This document shows, piece by piece, positions 50,934-61,000 of a DNA stretch of 64,000 bases. Origin of the DNA: DASWZN01 sp036404435 (lineage in GTDB: Bacteria > Acidobacteriota > Terriglobia > Bryobacterales > Bryobacteraceae); NCBI GenBank assembly GCA_036404435.1, contig DASWZN010000047.1:1-64000 (forward strand). Direction: 5' to 3'. Numbering within the stretch: the stretch's first letter is position 1; every line of letters starts with the position of its first letter. The notes under the pieces were generated by a model. The model saw only the letters and a program-made list of their open reading frames with translations, made no database searches and was not told the DNA's origin. The position numbers were made by a program, and so were the translations under genes.

Positions 50934-51260
50934 GTGAATCGTACGCTCCTCATCGGAGCCACCGGCCGGGTCGGCCGCCAGGTCCTCTCTCAATTGCCGG
51001 CCACGGGCGTGCGAGTCCGCGCACTCGCCCGCAACCCGCACACGGCCGGTCTGCCGCCATCCGTCGAAGTGGTACGGCGGAGAGCTCGCTCTCCCCGAGA
51101 CTTTGGATGCATGCCTCGCTGGCATCGATACGGTGTTCCTGGTGTGGACCGCCCCGCCGGCCGCTGTCGGTCCCGCTTTGCAGCGGATCGCGAAGCACGC
51201 ACGGCGCATCGTATCACCGATGCGTTCGATCTGCCGTTGGCGTTCACCCGCCCCGCATGA
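50934..51260 (+). pseudogene. N-terminal fragment of a split NmrA-like NAD(P)-binding protein
   Basis: GTG at 50934 starts MNRTLLIGATGRVGRQVLSQ, a Rossmann motif of the NmrA/SDR-a5 type, and reads to PPSVEVV. Near 51078 the homologous sequence moves to another frame (GGELALPETLDACLAGIDTV, then FLVWTAPPAAVGPALQRIAKHARRIV) until about 51215. It then stops matching. The C-terminal half of such a protein lies 1.8 kb further on, after a gene on the other strand. This piece is therefore a frameshifted 5' fragment. Confidence 0.75.
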
Positions 51261-51332
51261 TCGGCTTCCTTCCCCTCGTCAGTCCGCCGCCCGCTCCGAA
51301 GCTCCGCGCCAGGCCGAGCAGCGGCTTGACGA

Positions 51333-52865
51333 TCAGAAGTCGTTGCCCTTCCAGTAATTCGGAGTGGTCACAAGCGAGAAGCGATTGGGATCGGCCTTGA
51401 CCAGCGCGTCGGCGGTCGAGTTCCACACCGTGCCGTGGCCCACGGTTCCGTTGTTATACATATTGTTGTCCTGCACGACGGTCTGATCGAGCAGGTAATT
51501 GCTGAAGGCCTGGTTGTTGCGGGCCTGGGCGTCCTGGCCGGCGTTCCAGTTGGCGTGTTGGGCTGCGTTGCTGTTTTGCTGGGCCCAGTAGCCGGCGTGC
51601 TGGTCGTCGTAGGCGGCCTGGCGGTCGGCATTGCTCTTCTGCATCGCCTGGCTCTGCGCGCGAATCCGGTCGGATTGCTGCTGTCCCCAGTCCCGCCATT
51701 GCTGGTCAGACTGCTGCTTCTGCGCCATCATCTGTTTCCCCTGTTGCTGCATGACCTGATCGTTTTGTTTATATGTGTTGGCCATCGCAGAAATCAGTGC
51801 GTTATCTTTTTGGGCAACCGCTATGGGCACGTAGTTGAGCTGATAGAACGTGATGACATAGTTGCCCCACTGTCTGAACGTGGTCCGTTCATTGTAGACG
51901 CAGAGCAAGGCGAAAAGCTTCTGCATTCCAGTTCCATCTTGGAGATCCACCTGTCCGTCGGCAGTCACGCATTGATTGGTATCGCGGAGGGGATTGTCTA
52001 CGATCTGGGTCTTCAGCCCCTGGAGCTTCACCGGTCCCCTGCCATTCGACCTGCGCCATGCCTGGAGGATCCCTTCGAACTCCCTGGCGGGGTCGCCTCG
52101 ATAGGGATAAATCACCACGGCTCCGGGGGGTCCCTCGAGTTGGCCGTGCGCATCGCTCCTGGCCCGGAAGGGGTGGGTCGGGTCAATCGCGCCCTTCATC
52201 ACCCTCACGTTAACCTGCTCGCCATTCGGCCCCTGGAGGCCTATTGCGCCACGGCCGCTGTTGGGTAGCAGCCTCCAACCGTCGGCAATGCCGATGCTGG
52301 CCGAGTTGTCTGACGCCGAAACCATGTGCAGCGCGGCCGCCGGAGCCGAGCCTCCGCCTCCGGCCGGGCCGGAAGCCGAGGCAGTCTTTGCTCCGGCCGG
52401 CGAGCCGGAGGTTGCCGCGCCCGCGCCGCCCGGATGCCACACGCCGAATAGTTGCTGGAGCATGGGGTTCACCGTCTTGCCGAAGCGCGACGCATCGTCA
52501 GAGAGCAGAGCCGCCTCGACCTGACGCGGGCCGGATGCGTTGGCAATCACCAGGCCGGCCACCTTCCTGTTGCCGCCTGGATGGTTCGTCACGGTGAAGA
52601 AGACGCCGACGGAGTTCATGCCTTTGAACTGGAAGACCTGCCCGACTTGCGGCTTTTCGCCGCAATTGTTGTGCACGTTGCGCAGTATGGAGCTCATCGC
52701 AGCCGCCTGAGTGGTGGCTCCGGCCACGGTTCCGTAAACGATCTTGCCTCCTTGCGGAGCCGTGACGGTCTTCAGCGGGGTTGATGTTTGCGTTTGCGCC
52801 TTGCAGGCGCACAGAACGACGATGGACAACGAAAGAAGCACGGAAAATCGCCTCAATGTAAGCAT
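51333..52865 (-). CDS. Secreted Gln/Asn-rich lipoprotein of unknown function
   Basis: A 510-residue protein with a lipoprotein signal (LLSLSIVVLCAC, Cys at about residue 20). After an N-terminal domain of about 140 residues and an Ala/Gly-rich linker, a second globular region follows (SIGIADGWRLLPNSGRGAIG). The last 150 residues are rich in Gln, Asn and Ala with tandem-like QQ repeats (GKQMMAQKQQSDQQW, AQSQAMQKSNADRQAAYDDQ) and may form an extended coil. No known domain was recognised. It lies on the minus strand between two halves of an NmrA-like gene, so it is probably part of an insertion. Confidence 0.65.
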   Translation of the reverse strand: MLTLRRFSVLLSLSIVVLCACKAQTQTSTPLKTVTAPQGGKIVYGTVAGATTQAAAMSSILRNVHNNCGEKPQVGQVFQFKGMNSVGVFFTVTNHPGGNRKVAGLVIANASGPRQVEAALLSDDASRFGKTVNPMLQQLFGVWHPGGAGAATSGSPAGAKTASASGPAGGGGSAPAAALHMVSASDNSASIGIADGWRLLPNSGRGAIGLQGPNGEQVNVRVMKGAIDPTHPFRARSDAHGQLEGPPGAVVIYPYRGDPAREFEGILQAWRRSNGRGPVKLQGLKTQIVDNPLRDTNQCVTADGQVDLQDGTGMQKLFALLCVYNERTTFRQWGNYVITFYQLNYVPIAVAQKDNALISAMANTYKQNDQVMQQQGKQMMAQKQQSDQQWRDWGQQQSDRIRAQSQAMQKSNADRQAAYDDQHAGYWAQQNSNAAQHANWNAGQDAQARNNQAFSNYLLDQTVVQDNNMYNNGTVGHGTVWNSTADALVKADPNRFSLVTTPNYWKGNDF

Positions 52866-52962
52866 CTGGACGGAAACCTGACCTTTCCGGGAGCAAGACC
52901 GCTCTCACCATAGACTGCGAAAAACGAGCGCAAAGTGCGTCACTGGCATAATACTCCGAAAG

Positions 52963-53412
52963 TTGCCGGCGCATGAGCCGGGAACGGCGGCTCGCCCAAG
53001 CCCCCTCCATTACAATGAAAAACAAGCCTCTGCCGCGCCGGAAACTCCCACCGCTCCGATCCACGAGCGTGACATCGCCGCGGTCGCGGTCCGCGCCTTG
53101 TGTGAGGACGGACACGCCGGAGCGGAATATGTTCTGACCGGGCCTCAATCCCTGAGCCAGTCCGAGCAGCTATCGGCCATCGGTGGTGTGATCGGCCGCC
53201 CGCTGCGCATGGAAGAGATCCCGCCGGAAGCCGCGAGAAACGAGTTGGTCGCTCCCATGCCTGCCGCCGTTGTGAATATGCTGCTCGACGCCTGGGCTGC
53301 GGCGATCGGTCAACCCGCGTTCGTGACATCCACGGTTGCAGAAATCACCGGAGCGCCGCCGCGAACCTTCCGCGACTGGGCCACCGATCACGCCGCGGAG
53401 TTTCGGCCGTGA
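52963..53412 (+). pseudogene. C-terminal fragment of the split NmrA-like protein
   Basis: From about 53050 the frame encodes TAPIHERDIAAVAVRALCED, then AEYVLTGPQSLSQSEQLSAI and TFRDWATDHAAEF, the standard C-terminal half of NmrA-like NAD(P)-binding proteins. The 30 codons before it (from 52963) show no homology. With the fragment at 50934 it makes one protein of about 250-280 residues if joined, minus a missing middle. It might still be translated as a short protein, but it lacks the cofactor-binding half. Confidence 0.7.
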
Positions 53413-53641
53413 CCTCGGAATCGGCCGGGGCGCGCATGGGCCCCAGGACGCGGAACGGGCGCTAGACGGCCAAGTGGTTTCGGCACCACCGTTCGCTGTT
53501 GCTCACAATTTGACGCTGCAGTGCGTCGATGAATGGAGATCCCCATGGGAAGACCACCCCCCGGAGTTTCCGCGAGCCTGACGCAACGAACCTGAGCTAC
53601 TGACGGAAGGATGGACTACCATGGGGTCGAGGTGACAGCGA

Positions 53642-56143
53642 ATGACGGCAATATCCGGTTCGTTGCGTCTTCGTCCCACGCGGATCGGTTTTCTCGTCGA
53701 TCCAAACGACATGGAGTCCGTGCGTCGGATTTTCCAGGTCTGCACGTGCTCGTGGGGCGGCGCGTTCAATCCGATCATCCCCGTCTGCACCGGTATTCCA
53801 GAGGCCTGGAACGATCCACCACTTCCGCCGCCGAGCCCGACGGAGCTTGCGCGAGGATACCTTGAGTTCTTCGAGCCTGATGTCTACGTCGAAGCGCGTC
53901 CCGGCCTGGCCGACCAAATTGGTCTTTCCCAGACCGAGCTCGATTATGGGCAGCCGCGCATCATCTCGCTCGATTCGTACTTCACTGCCGACAGCCAGTA
54001 CCCGTTTTCTATGCCGTTCGGTGTGGATAGCCTCGATATCTATCAGGCCTTGTACGACCGGGAGTACAGGTTCGTCTCCCGGCACGAACGTCGTGTGGCT
54101 CTGTTCGAGGCCGACCCAGCCGCATCTCCTTTCATCGAAGCGGCATTCGGGGGGTTTCCGGCGGAGGGACCGCTTCAGCCACTGTCGCGGGCCTATGTGG
54201 ATGCGTTCGGCCCTGTAAAGCTCATCCCGAACGCAGCGAACTGGATCAAGGTCATCAAGGAAGATTTCTGGCTGCCGTTGAGTTTCACAATGGAGCGCCT
54301 CAAACGGGACGATAGCGGCTGGGGAGAGCCGACCCTCTTTGTCGTCGATCCCGCCAGTTCGCTTGACCTGATTGACCTGTGGAACATCCACCAGTTCCGT
54401 CCGCAGGTGCTCCCGGTCAACCTATCGTGGCTTCAGGACGCCAGTGAGTTCTTGACGGAATTCATGCAAGCGAACTACAGGCCTCTTCCGGGCAATCCGA
54501 ACGGGGTGATGATCCGCACGACGATTCAATTTGCCCGTTCGATCGTCTCTGGCGACTACGAAAGAGCTGTGGGGCGCGGGAAGGCCATTCTCTCCGAGAC
54601 CGGCATCACCAGGACGGCGGACGCGCCTTGGTCGATGAAGCTCTGGTACGACCGCATCTGGACCGCCGACCGAGACGAGTATGTCCATCGGCCGCAACGG
54701 GCCGAGGTTACCGCGGCGGCAGCCGATCTGGAACTCAACCTCGAGGACGAAGGTCCCAGCTTCAGCTGTCGTTTCGCGGCCCTGTCTCCGGAATTCAGTA
54801 GCAGGTACGCGCACGGCGCGGCCCGCTGGGTCAATGTCCTGAAACTGCGCAACTACACTACAAACGATACCCTCGCGTTGACCCTGCCGTCATCTTTCAC
54901 AGATAGACGCGCGCGCAGGCTGCGTCTCGGCGAGCCAACCATTATCTCCCGCGAAGGCTTCGTCCTTCCACAGAAGTACAGGGACCACAGGGAGTACTTC
55001 CGCCTCATAACCGGGCGGGACGCTGTGATCGACTGGCTGAAACAGCGCGGCATCGACGCTCAGCCATCGGCCCCGGGCCGCATCGCCGACCAGGTTCTTT
55101 CGTCGTTAGGGGGCTTCTGGGGAACGAACCTTCTTGCGGACCGTGACACCATCACGCTACTTGATGAGATGGCCAAGAGCGTTCGAAGGTACGCCGACGG
55201 AAAGGTCGAGGAGTTTCCGGACCGTTCGGTCGAAGTGAAAAGGTGGAGGGACCTCGTCAACCGTCGGTTCGGCGCGCGGCATGGATTTGAGTGCGGAGCC
55301 ACCCTCGACCGATTTGTCGAAGCCCATGTGTTCCGGCTGGGTTTGGTGCTGCCCTGCACGAATTGCCTCAAGAAGAACTGGTTTGGGATCGACGGTCTGA
55401 AGGAGGATCTCATTTGCGAGCGGTGCCTGAGGACCTACAAGTTTCCGCAAGGGAGTCTGAATCTCCAGCAAACTCCGTGGCATTACCGCGTCGTCGGACC
55501 CTACAGCGTCCCGAACTTCGCGGAGGGCGCTTACAGCACCGTTCTTGCCCTCACCGTGTTTGCCCGCCGATTGGGGGCTGACAACCCGAAGCTCACCTAT
55601 ACGACCGGTCTCGACTTCAGGTTCGGGGAAGGGGTTCCGTTCGAGGTGGATTTCACCTTCTGGTACCAACGCGGCAGAATGTTCGGACGGGACGAGGAAC
55701 CAGCGCTCGTCTTTGGGGAAGCCAAGAGCTTTGCTGTTGAGTCTTTCAAAGACAATGACGTCGCGCGCATGTGGAAGCTGGCGGAGGCGTTCCCTGGTGC
55801 CCTTATGGTCTTTGCGACCCTCAAGGATGAATTGAGCGCTGCGGAAAGAACCGCGATTGGTCAGTTCGCGACTTGGGGACGCGAGCGGTTGCCGGACGGT
55901 CGGCCGCGCACTCCGGTGATCGTTCTGACGGCTACCGAGTTGTTTTGTGACTGGGACGTTGAAGGAGCATGGAAGGAGGTTGGAGGGCAGCGGGCGGCCT
56001 TCGTTGCATCGAGGGCCGTGCGTCTAGAGAATCTGTGGACGCTCGCCGACCTAACTCAGCAGGTCTATCTCGGGCTGCCTGATCCACACGCGCGTTTCCA
56101 CCCGCCCATGCCACCCGTTCCAGCAACTTCAACTCCGGAGTGA
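53642..56143 (+). CDS. Large protein with zinc ribbon and PD-(D/E)XK-like nuclease motif, possible defence gene
   Basis: An 833-residue protein of no family I can name. The N-terminus has a distinctive block (RIGFLVDPNDMES, then CTCSWGGAFNPIIPVC). Residues 572-595 form a zinc-ribbon (C572-T-N-C575 and C592-E-R-C595). After it, E668-V-D670-F and V-F-G-E693-A-K695-S fit the D...ExK catalytic core of restriction-like nucleases. GC is lower than in neighbouring genes and codon use looks foreign. It has a GAGGTGA ribosome site, no operon partner, and lies next to an insertion-split gene. A stand-alone anti-phage or transfer-associated nuclease is a reasonable but unproven guess. Confidence 0.6.
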   Translation: MTAISGSLRLRPTRIGFLVDPNDMESVRRIFQVCTCSWGGAFNPIIPVCTGIPEAWNDPPLPPPSPTELARGYLEFFEPDVYVEARPGLADQIGLSQTELDYGQPRIISLDSYFTADSQYPFSMPFGVDSLDIYQALYDREYRFVSRHERRVALFEADPAASPFIEAAFGGFPAEGPLQPLSRAYVDAFGPVKLIPNAANWIKVIKEDFWLPLSFTMERLKRDDSGWGEPTLFVVDPASSLDLIDLWNIHQFRPQVLPVNLSWLQDASEFLTEFMQANYRPLPGNPNGVMIRTTIQFARSIVSGDYERAVGRGKAILSETGITRTADAPWSMKLWYDRIWTADRDEYVHRPQRAEVTAAAADLELNLEDEGPSFSCRFAALSPEFSSRYAHGAARWVNVLKLRNYTTNDTLALTLPSSFTDRRARRLRLGEPTIISREGFVLPQKYRDHREYFRLITGRDAVIDWLKQRGIDAQPSAPGRIADQVLSSLGGFWGTNLLADRDTITLLDEMAKSVRRYADGKVEEFPDRSVEVKRWRDLVNRRFGARHGFECGATLDRFVEAHVFRLGLVLPCTNCLKKNWFGIDGLKEDLICERCLRTYKFPQGSLNLQQTPWHYRVVGPYSVPNFAEGAYSTVLALTVFARRLGADNPKLTYTTGLDFRFGEGVPFEVDFTFWYQRGRMFGRDEEPALVFGEAKSFAVESFKDNDVARMWKLAEAFPGALMVFATLKDELSAAERTAIGQFATWGRERLPDGRPRTPVIVLTATELFCDWDVEGAWKEVGGQRAAFVASRAVRLENLWTLADLTQQVYLGLPDPHARFHPPMPPVPATSTPE

Positions 56144-56433
56144 TTGGGCACATCATTGACCCTCGCCGGGATCGGCCATGTAACGTGTGTTGCAAAGTGC
56201 GGGTGTGTGGCTGATACCCGGAGAGAAGTGGTCGGGCAAACCCATCTGGCCGCGCTTATCCGATCCGGCCTGCAGTGCGCGCCTCGGTGCGCCCATTAAG
56301 CAGCAATCCCGATGATCGTCCAGCCAACAAACCGCGTAAGTGCCCCTCCGCCGCAATACCCCGCTCCCCTTCCACGCGACCCGCTAAACACGCCCCTTGC
56401 CAACCCCCTCGCCGCCATGCAAGCTGAAGAAGT

Positions 56434-57333
56434 ATGCCCGAGCTGCCGGACATCGCCGCCTACATCGCAGCCCTCGAGCCGCGCGTGATCGGCCTGCCGC
56501 TCGAGCGTGTTCGCCTCGCCAGCCCGTTTCTTCTTCGCACCACGACGCCGGCGCTTTCGGAAGCCGACGGAAGAATCGTGCGCGAGTTGCGGCGGGTGGG
56601 AAAGCGCATAGCGATCGGCCTCGAAGGCGGCCTCTGGCTCGTGCTGCACTTGATGATCGCCGGCCGGCTGCACTGGAAGCCTGCCCACGCCGCCCTCAAG
56701 GGTCGCCAGAATCTGGCGGCTTTCGATTTCTCGCCGGGCTCGCTCACGCTCACCGAGGCCGGCGCCAGGCGCAGGGCGTCGCTCCACGTGGTGGCGGGCG
56801 AGCCCGCCCTGCTCGCAATGGACCCGGGCGGCATAGACGTTCTTTCAGCCGATCCGGAGTGCTTCCGCGCCGCGTTGACCCGCGAAAACCGGACTTTGAA
56901 GCGGGCGCTGACGGATCCCCGCATCCTCAGCGGCATCGGGAACGCCTACTCGGACGAGATTCTCCACGCCGCCCGGCTCTCGCCCCTCGCTTTGACCCGC
57001 AAGCTGACGCCGGAGGAATGGGACCGCCTCTTCGCTGCGACGCGCGGCACGCTCGAGCTCTGGCTCGGGCGCTTGCTCGCCGAGGCGCGCGAGCGGTTCC
57101 CGGAGAAGGTCACCGCGTTTCGCGATGGCATGGCCGTTCATGGACGCTACGGAAAGCCCTGCCCCCGGTGCGGCGCGAAAGTTCTCCGCATCCGTTACGC
57201 GGACAACGAAACGAACTACTGCGCGAGCTGCCAGACCGGCGGCCGGGTGCTCGCCGATCGCAGCCTGTCCCGGCTCCTGGGCGCAGACTGGCCCCGCACG
57301 CTCGAGGAACTGGAGGATTTGCGGCGCCATTGA
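56434..57333 (+). CDS. mutM: Fpg/Nei-family DNA glycosylase
   Basis: A 299-residue base-excision glycosylase/AP lyase. The N-terminal MPELPD gives the catalytic Pro2 and Glu3, the helix-two-turn-helix region lies at SGIGNAYSDEILHAA (Asn-Glu-like pocket), and a C-terminal zinc finger uses C-P-R-C and C-A-S-C. The chain is slightly longer than E. coli Fpg (269). Whether it prefers oxidised purines (Fpg) or pyrimidines (Nei) cannot be decided from these motifs. It acts on damaged DNA in the nucleoid. Start ATG at 56434. Confidence 0.86.
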   Translation: MPELPDIAAYIAALEPRVIGLPLERVRLASPFLLRTTTPALSEADGRIVRELRRVGKRIAIGLEGGLWLVLHLMIAGRLHWKPAHAALKGRQNLAAFDFSPGSLTLTEAGARRRASLHVVAGEPALLAMDPGGIDVLSADPECFRAALTRENRTLKRALTDPRILSGIGNAYSDEILHAARLSPLALTRKLTPEEWDRLFAATRGTLELWLGRLLAEARERFPEKVTAFRDGMAVHGRYGKPCPRCGAKVLRIRYADNETNYCASCQTGGRVLADRSLSRLLGADWPRTLEELEDLRRH

Positions 57334-57628
57334 ACCCCGGCCGTTTTCGGCGGTGACGCCCTAACCGAATTTTCTTTCTCCGAATTCTCAGCCACTTCCG
57401 CCCCGTCTCTCCCTTCCGCCGCTGCCCGCCTGCGTTATGCTTCGCCTGGAAGGCGAAAAACTCGTCCGCCGGTCGCCGCCCGTTGACGGCGAGGCGGGCA
57501 CAGCGAACGAAATCAAAAAATGCAGCATGAACCCAGTCCCAAAAACGGACACTTCCTGCATCGCATTCGGCGACCCTCCAGCCGCCACTCCTCGCACCTC
57601 GCCGCGCCGGTGTGCTATACCGTCATGT

Positions 57629-57982
57629 GTGAAACTGCGCATTCGAAACGCCACGCGCGGCGCCGTTCTGGCAGACGCCGCGGATGTCGCCGACACCTCC
57701 GAGAAGCGGCGCACAGGCCTGCTCAAGCGCCAGTCGCTCGAGCGGGGCGAGGGCCTGCTGATCGCCCCCTGCGAGGGCATTCACTCCTTCGGGATGAAGT
57801 TCCCCTTCGACGCGCTGTTCCTGAGCGGCGACCGAAAAGTGCTCAAAGTCCGCTCCAAGATGCCCCGCGGGCGCGTCTCCCTCTGCCTGCGGGCCCACTC
57901 CGTTTTGGAGCTGCCCGCGGGAACGGCAGCGGAGACGGGAACCGTGGCGGGCGACCACCTCGAATGGGAGAAGTACGAGTAA
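57629..57982 (+). CDS. DUF192 family protein
   Basis: A 117-residue protein matching DUF192: SEKRRTGLLKRQSLERGEGL, then the core motif GIHSFGMKFPFDALFL and the C-terminal VLELPAGTAAETGT. The family has a small beta-barrel and no established biochemical role. GTG at 57629 starts the conserved domain; the long in-frame extension upstream (from about 57437) has no homology and unlike composition. It lies 20 bases before the secreted GH30 gene, which may be a chance neighbour. Confidence 0.75.
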   Translation: MKLRIRNATRGAVLADAADVADTSEKRRTGLLKRQSLERGEGLLIAPCEGIHSFGMKFPFDALFLSGDRKVLKVRSKMPRGRVSLCLRAHSVLELPAGTAAETGTVAGDHLEWEKYE

Positions 57983-58001
57983 GGCGGTAGAATAGGTCGC
58001 T

Positions 58002-61000
58002 ATGCGCAAAAGCCATGTGAGCCGGCCGTGGTTGTCGATCTCCGCCGCGGCGCTGGCCGTGCTGCTGGCGCTGCCGATCGCCGGGCCCGTTCGGGCTCAG
58101 AGTCCGGCGGGGCTGCAGTTCATTCCCGTAACCCCTTGCCGCATCGCCGACACGCGGAACGCCGCGGGGCCATTTGGCGGGCCATCGCTCGCGGGCAATT
58201 CATCGCGGTCCTTCGTCATTCCCCAAAGCGGCTGCGGCATCCCCACCACCGCTCAGGCCTATTCGCTCAACGTCACCGTGGTGCCGCAAGGCGTGCTCTA
58301 TTACCTCACCCTGTGGCCCACCGGGCAGTCTCAGCCCCTCGTTTCCACACTGAACTCGTGGCAGGGCGCCGTGGTGGCCAATGCGGCCATTGTGCCGGCG
58401 GGCACCGGCGGAGCCGTCAGCGTCTACGTCACCAACACCACCGATGTCATTCTGGATATCAACGGTTACTTCGACTCGCCGTCCGTGGGCGGTTCGCTGT
58501 CTTTCTACCCCGCTCAGCCCTGCCGCGTGGCCGACACGCGCGGCGCCGCGGGCCCCTTCGGCGGGCCTTCGATGACCAGCGACCAGAGCCGCAGTTTTGC
58601 GGTTCCCTCGAGCGGCTGCAACATTCCATCGGGCGCCAGCGCTTACTCGATGAACGTGACGGTCGTTCCGGACGGCCTCCTCGGTTATTTGACTGCCTGG
58701 CCCACGGGGCAATCGCAGCCCAACGTCTCGACCCTCAACTCCCAGCAGGGCAAGATTGTGGCGAATGCGGCCATCGTTCCGGCGGGAACGAATGGGGCGA
58801 TGTCGGTATTTGTGACGGACCCCACGGACGTGGTCCTGGACATCGACGGCTACTTCGGTGCGCCGGGCAACACGGGCGCGCTCTCGTTCTACCCGGTGAC
58901 GCCATGCCGCGTTGTGGATACGCGCAGCCCCGGCGGTCCGTTCGGCGGCCCGACCCTGGCGGCCGGAGCGACACGCTCGTTCGCCATCCCGGCCGGCGGA
59001 TGCTCCATTCCCAGTACCGCGGCGGCTTATTCCCTCAACGTGACGGTGGTGCCTGACGGATCTTTGCCATACCTGACCGCGTGGCCCACGGGCTCGCCAC
59101 AGCCCTTCGTCTCGACCCTAAACTCCGGGGACGGCACGGTGGTTGCCAACGCCGCGATCGTCCCGGCGGGGGCGAACGGCGCGATTAGCGTCTACGCGGC
59201 CGGCCAAACCGACGTGATTCTGGATATCAACGGATATTTTGCGCCGACGGTGGCGGTGTTCCTGACCACCGATCCGGCCACCAGCAGCCAGACTCAACTC
59301 ATGGCCGCGCAGCCGTCCGTCGCCTTCGCGACAGGCAGCGGCGGCAGCGGCAGCGGCAACGTGATCTTCGTGGACGAGACCCAGACGTACCAGGAGGTGG
59401 AAGGCTTCGGAGCGGCGTTCACCGACTCGGCGTGCTGGCTGCTCGAGACCGTTGCGCCCCCCTCCGCCCTCCCCGGCGTCCTGAACAATCTGTTCACGCG
59501 CAACAATGGCGGGATCGGCCTCAGCTTCATGCGCATTCCGATGGGCGCTTCCGACATTGCGCTCAACGACTATTCCTACGACGACCTGCCGGCGGGCCAG
59601 ACCGATCCTACTCTCGCCAACTTTTCCGTCGCCCACGACCAGGCCTACATCATTCCGTTGATCCTCCAGGCCAAGGCGCTCAATCCGGCAATGAAGCTGA
59701 TGGCGAACCCCTGGAGCCCGCCGGGCTGGATGAAAACCTCGGGCTCCATGATCGGCGGCTCGCTGCTGTCCACACCGTCCATTTACACGGCCTTCGCAAA
59801 TTACTTCGTCAAGTTCGCCCAGGCTTACTCGGCGGCGGGCATTTCCATCGATTACTTCTCTTTGCAGAACGAGCCGCTGATCCAACCTCCACCCACAAAC
59901 TATCCCGGTATGTACATGGACGCGCCCACCCAGACCACGATCCTGCGCGATTACGTGCTGCCCGCGTTCACTTCGGCCGGAATCACGCCCAGGGTGTTGG
60001 TCTATGACCACAATTGGGACACGCCGAGCTATCCCACAACCGTGCTCACGGATCCCACCATACAGGCTTCCGCGCAGGTGGCCGGCACGGCGTGGCACGG
60101 TTACGGCGGCGCGCCCGGCGCCCAGACCACCCTTCAGAACGAGTTCCCGGCCAAGGGCAACTGGGAGACCGAGCATTCCGGCGGCACTTGGATCACCGAC
60201 CAGGTGAAGAACGACTTCGAAGAGATCACCCTCGTCATGCGGAACTGGGGCAAGTCCTACGTCAAATGGAGCCTGGCGCTGAACGAGAACCGCGGACCGA
60301 ATACCGGCGGCTGTAACACGTGCAGCCCGTTGGTAACCGTGAATAGCCAGTCCGGCGCGATCACTTACTATATCGATTACTACACGCTGGGGCACTTCAG
60401 CCGATTCGTGTTGCCGGGTGCAACCCGCGTGTACTCGAGCAACGGCGCGGGCATCGTCACTGCCGCGTTCGTCAATCCCGACCAGTCGAAGGTGCTGGTG
60501 GCCTTCAACGATACCGGGGCAAGCCAGACTTTCCAGGTGCAGTGGGGAGCTTACTCCTTCACTTATGCGCTCGCCGCTCTGAGCGGAGCGACGTTTACCT
60601 GGAGCGGAACCCAGAACGGCGGCTACACGGTGAGCGCCGGAACCCAGATTCAGGTGTCCAGTTACAACAACAGCCTCGGGATCGAGACCGAGATCACGAG
60701 CGACAGCACCGGCGGTTATGACATGGGATACTCCAGCGGCGGCTCGTACGCGGCCTACAATAACGTCGACTTTGGCAACGGATTCTCCGCCCTTTCCGCG
60801 CGCGTGGCTTGCGATCCGGCCAATGGCGGCAACTGCGGCGGAACCCTGGAGTTTCATCTCGACAGCGCGACCGGCCCGCTGGCCGGCTCGGTGACCATAC
60901 CGGCGACAGGCGGATGGCAGGTATGGCAGACCGTGCAGGGAACCGCATCCGCGAGCGCGGTCGGGCTGCACGATCTCTACATGGTGTTCAATGCGCCCGC

